Of a stretch of 16,852 nt of DNA, positions 13,773-16,852 are shown in pieces (the stretch's first letter is position 1; every line of letters begins with the position of its first letter). The stretch comes from Oscillospiraceae bacterium (GTDB lineage Bacteria > Bacillota > Clostridia > Oscillospirales > Oscillospiraceae), in NCBI GenBank assembly GCA_017458025.1, contig JAFTGG010000117.1, positions 1 to 16,852 on the forward strand, written 5' to 3'. A program made the position numbers and the translations under genes. Below the pieces are notes generated by a model. That model did not search any database, was not told the DNA's origin, and saw only the letters and a program-made list of their open reading frames with translations.

Positions 13773-14996
13773 ATGCAAATTTACGAAGAGCTGAAAGCCC
13801 GCGGCTTGATCGCGCAGGTGACCGATGAGGACGAGATCCGCGAGCTGGTCAACAATGGCAAGGCGACGTTTTACATCGGCTTCGACTGCACGGCGGACAG
13901 CCTGCACGTCGGTCATTTTATGGCGCTGTGCCTGATGAAGCGCCTGCAAATGGCGGGCAACAAGCCCATCGCGCTTATCGGCGGCGGCACGACGATGATC
14001 GGCGACCCCTCTGGCCGTACGGACATGCGGAAAATGCTCACGCGCGAGGACATCAACCACAACGCCGAGTGCTTCAAGCGCCAGATGGAGAAGTTCATCG
14101 AGTTCGGTCCCGGCAAGGCGACGATGCTCAACAACGCCGATTGGCTGCTCGACCTCAACTATGTCGAGCTGCTGCGCGAGGTGGGCGCGTGCTTCTCGGT
14201 CAACAACATGCTCCGCGCCGAATGCTACAAGCAGCGCTGGGAGAAGGGGCTCAGCTTCTTTGAGTTCAATTACATGATCATGCAGGCCTATGACTTCTAC
14301 CACATGTTCCAGACGGTGGGCTGCAATATGCAGTTCGGCGGCAACGACCAGTGGTCGAACATGCTCGCGGGTACGGAGCTGATCCGCCGCAAGCTGGACA
14401 AGGACGCCTACGCGATGACCATCACGCTGCTGCTCAACAGCGAGGGCAAGAAGATGGGCAAGACCGCCGCCGGCGCGGTGTGGCTCGACCCGAACAAGAC
14501 CAGCCCTTATGAGTTCTACCAGTATTGGCGCAACGTCGGCGACGCGGACGTGCTCAAGTGTATTCGCATGCTGACGTTCCTGCCGCTGGAGCAGATCGAC
14601 GAGATGGACAAGTGGGAGGGCAGCGAGCTCAACCGCGCCAAGGAGCTTCTCGCCTACGAGCTGACGAAGCTCGTCCACGGCGAGGAGGAGGCGGACAAGG
14701 CGCAGGAGAGCGCCAAGGCGCTGTTTGGCGGCGGCGGCAGTATGGAGAACGTGCCGACGACGAGGCTGACCGACGACGACCTGACCGATGGAAGGATCGA
14801 CATTCTGGGCGTGCTGGTCAAGACCGGCCTGTGCCCGTCGCGCGGCGAGGCGCGCCGCCTTGTGCAGCAGGGCGGCGTCACGGTGGACGACGCCAAGGTC
14901 GCGAGCATCGACGAGAGCTACGACAAGGACCGCCTTGCTACGGCCGGCATCATGGTCAAAAAGGGCAAGAAGGTTTACCACAAGGTCACGATGTGA
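13773..14996 (+). CDS. tyrS: Tyrosyl-tRNA synthetase
   Basis: TyrS charges tRNA-Tyr with tyrosine. The 407-residue protein is the TyrRS class-I form. It has FYIGFDCTADSLHVGHF (33-49) with HVGH as the HIGH motif, GGGTTMIGDPSGR (70-82), and KMGKT (227-231) as the KMSKS-type loop, followed by AAGAVWLD. QFGGNDQWSNM marks the tyrosine/ATP pocket. The C-terminal S4-like RNA-binding domain contains CPSRGEARRLVQQGGVTVDD (about 353-372). AAAGGAG (13756-13762) lies 10 bases before the ATG. The 73-base gap before it is too short for a T-box leader, which many Bacillota use to control this gene. A 16-bp hairpin follows the stop codon. Confidence 0.97.
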   Translation: MQIYEELKARGLIAQVTDEDEIRELVNNGKATFYIGFDCTADSLHVGHFMALCLMKRLQMAGNKPIALIGGGTTMIGDPSGRTDMRKMLTREDINHNAECFKRQMEKFIEFGPGKATMLNNADWLLDLNYVELLREVGACFSVNNMLRAECYKQRWEKGLSFFEFNYMIMQAYDFYHMFQTVGCNMQFGGNDQWSNMLAGTELIRRKLDKDAYAMTITLLLNSEGKKMGKTAAGAVWLDPNKTSPYEFYQYWRNVGDADVLKCIRMLTFLPLEQIDEMDKWEGSELNRAKELLAYELTKLVHGEEEADKAQESAKALFGGGGSMENVPTTRLTDDDLTDGRIDILGVLVKTGLCPSRGEARRLVQQGGVTVDDAKVASIDESYDKDRLATAGIMVKKGKKVYHKVTM

Positions 14997-14997
14997 C

Positions 14998-15033
14998 GAA
15001 AGAGGTGCAAGCCAAGCGGCTTGCACCTCTTTC
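14998..15033. terminator. Bidirectional terminator between tyrS and the XRE gene
   Basis: A perfect 16-bp inverted repeat (arms 14998-15013 and 15018-15033) with an AAGC loop starts 1 base after the tyrS stop. It also includes the last bases of the stop codon of the convergent minus-strand gene (15032-15034). Both 3' arms end CTCTTTC, a modest pyrimidine tail. It probably ends both transcripts. Confidence 0.8.
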
Positions 15034-15241
15034 AGTCGAAATAAAAAATATCCTCAAATTTTTTGTCCAATGCAATGCAAAGCACCAGCGCCAGCTTCGC
15101 CGTGGGGCTGAACTGTCCCGTTTCGATGGAGCTGATCGTGTTGCGGGAGACGCCGACCAGCGCCGCAAGCTCCGCCTGTGAGAGTTGCTTTTCCGCCCGC
15201 GCGTCCCGGAGGCGGTTTTTCAAAATCAGCTTTTCGTCCAT
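15032..15241 (-). CDS. Small XRE-family helix-turn-helix transcriptional regulator
   Basis: This 69-residue protein is almost entirely a DNA-binding domain of the Cro/C1 (XRE, HTH_3) type. The helix-turn-helix spans about residues 21-42: SQAELAALVGVSRNTISSIE, with ETGQFSPTAKLAL after it, and ends in ALDKKFEDIFYF. There is no ligand domain. It is the second gene of a two-gene minus-strand unit, 9 bases after the stop of the membrane-protein gene. Its ribosome site (TGAGGAAG) includes that gene's stop codon, so translation is likely coupled. Three dyads around the unit's promoter are the obvious target, suggesting autorepression. Such pairs of small XRE regulator and small membrane protein are common in gut Clostridia, and their physiological role is unknown to me. 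Confidence 0.92.
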   Translation of the reverse strand: MDEKLILKNRLRDARAEKQLSQAELAALVGVSRNTISSIETGQFSPTAKLALVLCIALDKKFEDIFYFD

Positions 15242-15250
15242 GACGCTTCC

Positions 15251-15574
15251 TCAGCGGCGGACGATCTGCGCGATCCACAAGGCCATAAACGCGGCGGAAG
15301 CAAGCAGATAGCAGATCATGACAAGCAGCTCGTGCTTGCGCTTGCATATGCGGTATTTGTATGCAAATTCCGTGGCCGACCCTGCGCAGAGGACGAACAA
15401 GATCTCATAGCACGCCCTGCTGAACACGATCGCATCCACGACGCAGGCCGCGGAGGCGAGGCAGGTGGCAATCACCCACGCGATTTGAGCGCCGGATTTG
15501 ACAATTTCTGCTTCCGCGATGTCCTGTCCTCGGTTTTCCCGCTGGCTTCTCGCCAAAATTTCTTCTTTGTTCAT
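15251..15574 (-). CDS. Small membrane protein, DUF6442-like
   Basis: The product has 107 residues from the ATG at 15574-15572 on the minus strand, with GGAGG 7 bases upstream. Longer in-frame versions starting near 15814 would run through the promoter and the fprA terminator and are rejected. The N-terminal 30 residues are hydrophilic and charged (NKEEILARSQRENRGQDIAE). The rest has three hydrophobic helices at about 31-50, 55-71 and 84-104, with a basic loop KYRICKRK at 73-80. The N-terminal EEILARS.REN pattern and the helix count resemble the DUF6442 family, which I recall being found next to XRE regulators. No enzymatic motif is visible. It is co-transcribed with the XRE gene from the operator-rich promoter upstream. 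It may be a stress or signal partner of the regulator, but that is only inference. Confidence 0.8.
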   Translation of the reverse strand: MNKEEILARSQRENRGQDIAEAEIVKSGAQIAWVIATCLASAACVVDAIVFSRACYEILFVLCAGSATEFAYKYRICKRKHELLVMICYLLASAAFMALWIAQIVRR

Positions 15575-15598
15575 GAAAGCGCCTCCCACAAATTGCCC

Positions 15599-15676
15599 TA
15601 AGTAAACTTGGCATATCCGCAGTATAGCGCTGCCAAGTTTACTTGTCAAGAAGATTTTGCAAAGTTTTCTTGGCAA
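15599..15676 (-). promoter_or_regulatory. Three operator-like dyads around the promoter
   Basis: The same short dyad, arms CAAG and CTT(G) around AT-rich centres, appears three times. It occurs downstream of the -10 (15599-15610, TAAGTAAACTTG), between -35 and -10 (15634-15645, CAAGTTTACTTG), and upstream of the -35 (about 15659-15676, core CAAAGTTTTCTTGG). The first two are also mirror images that form a perfect 14-base inverted repeat, 15600-15613 with 15631-15644. XRE regulators typically bind such short dyads, so the encoded regulator is the likely ligand and repressor. Confidence 0.75.
15621..15649 (-). promoter_or_regulatory. Near-consensus promoter of the membrane protein/XRE unit
   Basis: On the minus strand a perfect TTGACA (15649-15644) is followed by a 17-base spacer and TATACT (15626-15621, 5 of 6). 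The start should lie near 15614, about 40 bases before the first gene. It is the best-matching promoter in the window and would be strong unless repressed, which fits the operator sites around it. Confidence 0.9.
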
Positions 15677-15688
15677 ATTTTGCGCTGA

Positions 15689-15718
15689 GAAAAGGCAGCC
15701 CACAAGGGCTGCCTTTTC
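15689..15718 (-). terminator. Terminator after fprA
   Basis: A perfect 13-bp stem (15689-15701 with 15706-15718) with a 4-base loop begins 10 bases after the fprA stop on the minus strand. The 3' arm ends CCTTTTC. It separates fprA from the strong promoter that follows. Confidence 0.8.
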
Positions 15719-15728
15719 AAACGCTTTG

Positions 15729-16852
15729 TTACGCCAACTCCTCGGCCAGCGCGTCGAGCTGGGCGCGGACGCCGTCCGTGACCGCCGAGAGGATCTTGAC
15801 GCTGTGCTCGGCATAGGCGATGTCCTTCAAGCCGTCGAGAAGCGCCATCATGCCCTTCGCCGCCATAGGCGCCCAACTGCCGTTCTCGACCAGCGCGATG
15901 GTGCGCTTCTGGTAGCCGCGGTCGGTCAGGTGTCCGATGAAGTCGCGCATCACAGGGAACACGCCGCCGTTGTAGGTCGTGGTGCAGAGCACCAGCTTGT
16001 CGTGGCGGAACGCGTCCTCGACCGCTTCGTATTGGTCGTCGCGGGCGAGGTCGGTGACGACGACGCGCTTGCCCTTTTCCCTGAGCTTTGCGGCGAGATA
16101 CTCCGCCGCCTCGCGGGTGTGGCCGTAGACCGTCGTGTAAGCGATGACCACGCCCTCGGTCTCGACGCCGTAGCTCGACCAGGTATTGTAGAGGTCAAGG
16201 TAGTAGCCGAGGTTTTCATTCAGGATCGGGCCGTGGAGCGAGCAGATGGTGTTGATCTCGACGCCGTCGAGCTTCTTGAGCAGGTTCTGCACCTGCGCGC
16301 CGAACTTGCCGACGATGCCGAAGTAATAGCGCCTCGCCTCGCAGGCCCAGCCCTCGGGGTCGTCGTAGTCCTGTGCGCCGAACTTGCCGAACGCGTCGGC
16401 GGAGAAGAGCACCTTGTCGGTGGAGTCGTAGGTCATGACGACCTCGGGCCAATGCACCATCGGCGCGGTGACGAAGTTGAGCACATGCCTGCCGAGTTCG
16501 AGCTTGCTGCCCTCGCCGACGACGACGCGGCGGTCGGGATAGTCGGTGCCGTAGAAGTTGGCGATGAGCTTGAACGCCTGCTGCGAGGCGACGATGGTCG
16601 CGTTCGGGAACTTTTCCATAAACGCGGTGATGTTCGCGCTGTGGTCCGGCTCGACGTGCTGCACGACGAGGTAATCCGGCGTCCGGCCCGCGAGCGCGGC
16701 GTCGAGCTTTTTCAGCCATTCTTCGCCGAAATGCGCCTCGACGGTGTCCATGACGGCGATCTTGTCGTCGAGAATGACGTAGCTGTTGTACGCCATGCCG
16801 CCGGGAACCTCATACAGGCCCTCGAACAGGTCGACCTGATGGTCGTCCACGC
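15729..16852 (-). CDS. fprA: FprA-type flavodiiron protein, 5' end outside window
   Basis: Flavodiiron proteins reduce O2 to water or NO to N2O in the cytoplasm of anaerobes. The frame is open to the right edge. The first usable codon in view (GTG at 16850) falls just short of where family members start, so a few N-terminal residues are missing. The metallo-beta-lactamase domain carries all six diiron ligands: His65, Glu67 and Asp69 in HVEPDH, His133 (VHWPE), Asp152 (SADAF) and His206 (SLHGP), counted from that GTG. The flavodoxin domain starts near residue 232 with IAYTTVYGHTREAAE, the FMN phosphate loop. TTYNGGVFP and ENGSWAP follow as further FMN contacts. There is no rubredoxin domain, so it is the two-domain class A. 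It is followed by its own terminator. It is a sign of an obligate anaerobe that must deal with O2 or NO. Confidence 0.95.
   Translation of the reverse strand, partial: VDDHQVDLFEGLYEVPGGMAYNSYVILDDKIAVMDTVEAHFGEEWLKKLDAALAGRTPDYLVVQHVEPDHSANITAFMEKFPNATIVASQQAFKLIANFYGTDYPDRRVVVGEGSKLELGRHVLNFVTAPMVHWPEVVMTYDSTDKVLFSADAFGKFGAQDYDDPEGWACEARRYYFGIVGKFGAQVQNLLKKLDGVEINTICSLHGPILNENLGYYLDLYNTWSSYGVETEGVVIAYTTVYGHTREAAEYLAAKLREKGKRVVVTDLARDDQYEAVEDAFRHDKLVLCTTTYNGGVFPVMRDFIGHLTDRGYQKRTIALVENGSWAPMAAKGMMALLDGLKDIAYAEHSVKILSAVTDGVRAQLDALAEELA

Noticed and set aside
13605..15026. 473-codon minus-strand open frame across tyrS
   Set aside because: Antisense shadow of tyrS, caused by high GC at third codon positions.
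15575..15814. N-terminal extension of the DUF6442-like protein up to 15814
   Set aside because: It would run through the promoter, the operators and the fprA terminator, and the added residues are unlike a protein; the ATG at 15574 has a good GGAGG.
1..16852. CRISPR arrays, insertion sequences, phage genes, tRNA or rRNA genes
   Set aside because: No direct-repeat arrays, transposase-like frames, tRNA cloverleafs or rRNA segments were seen on either strand.

Overview
The window reads as a GC-rich chromosome segment from an endospore-forming, anaerobic member of the Clostridia, probably Oscillospiraceae-like. The spoIIIA genes and the Bacillota-type order nusB, xseAB, ispA, dxs, tlyA, nadK, argR, recN support this, as does an FprA-type flavodiiron protein. 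The taxon is inferred from gene content, not measured.

Layout. Positions 1-2220 hold the end of the spoIIIA operon: spoIIIAE (5' end outside the window), spoIIIAF, spoIIIAG and spoIIIAH, all overlapping and all +. A promoter at about 2224-2252 then starts a housekeeping run: an Asp23/Gls24-family gene (yqhY-like) and nusB, a GNRA-loop hairpin terminator or attenuator, then xseA, xseB and ispA with overlapping ends. A strong terminator at 5542-5590 closes that unit.

Positions 5591-6486 hold no protein gene. A sigma-A-type promoter at 5628-5656 leads into a structured, GC-rich RNA of about 690 nt that ends at a hairpin terminator at 6325-6353. Its size, its place between ispA and dxs, and the four-helix membrane protein directly after it identify it as OLE RNA (ornate large extremophilic RNA), with oapA at 6487-7038. 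The non-coding RNA and its membrane partner are the most notable system here. Several further hairpins lie between the RNA and oapA.

After oapA come dxs (TTG start), tlyA, nadK, argR and recN, each overlapping or nearly touching the next. They are followed by a membrane-embedded relative of M28 peptidases (12761-13699) that appears to have lost most of its zinc-site and catalytic residues. tyrS follows and ends at a 16-bp hairpin.

From 15032 to the right edge the genes are on the minus strand. A two-gene unit encodes a small three-helix membrane protein (DUF6442-like) and an XRE-type repressor. It is driven by a near-consensus promoter surrounded by three copies of a CAAG(N4)CTT-type dyad, a likely autoregulatory operator set. 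Last is fprA (5' end outside the window) with its own terminator.

Together: spoIIIA genes build the forespore-mother cell channel. nusB, xseAB and recN serve transcription and DNA repair. ispA and dxs feed isoprenoid synthesis. The OLE RNA and OapA form a membrane-bound ribonucleoprotein known in other Bacillota to affect tolerance of alcohol, cold and Mg2+. FprA handles O2 or NO.
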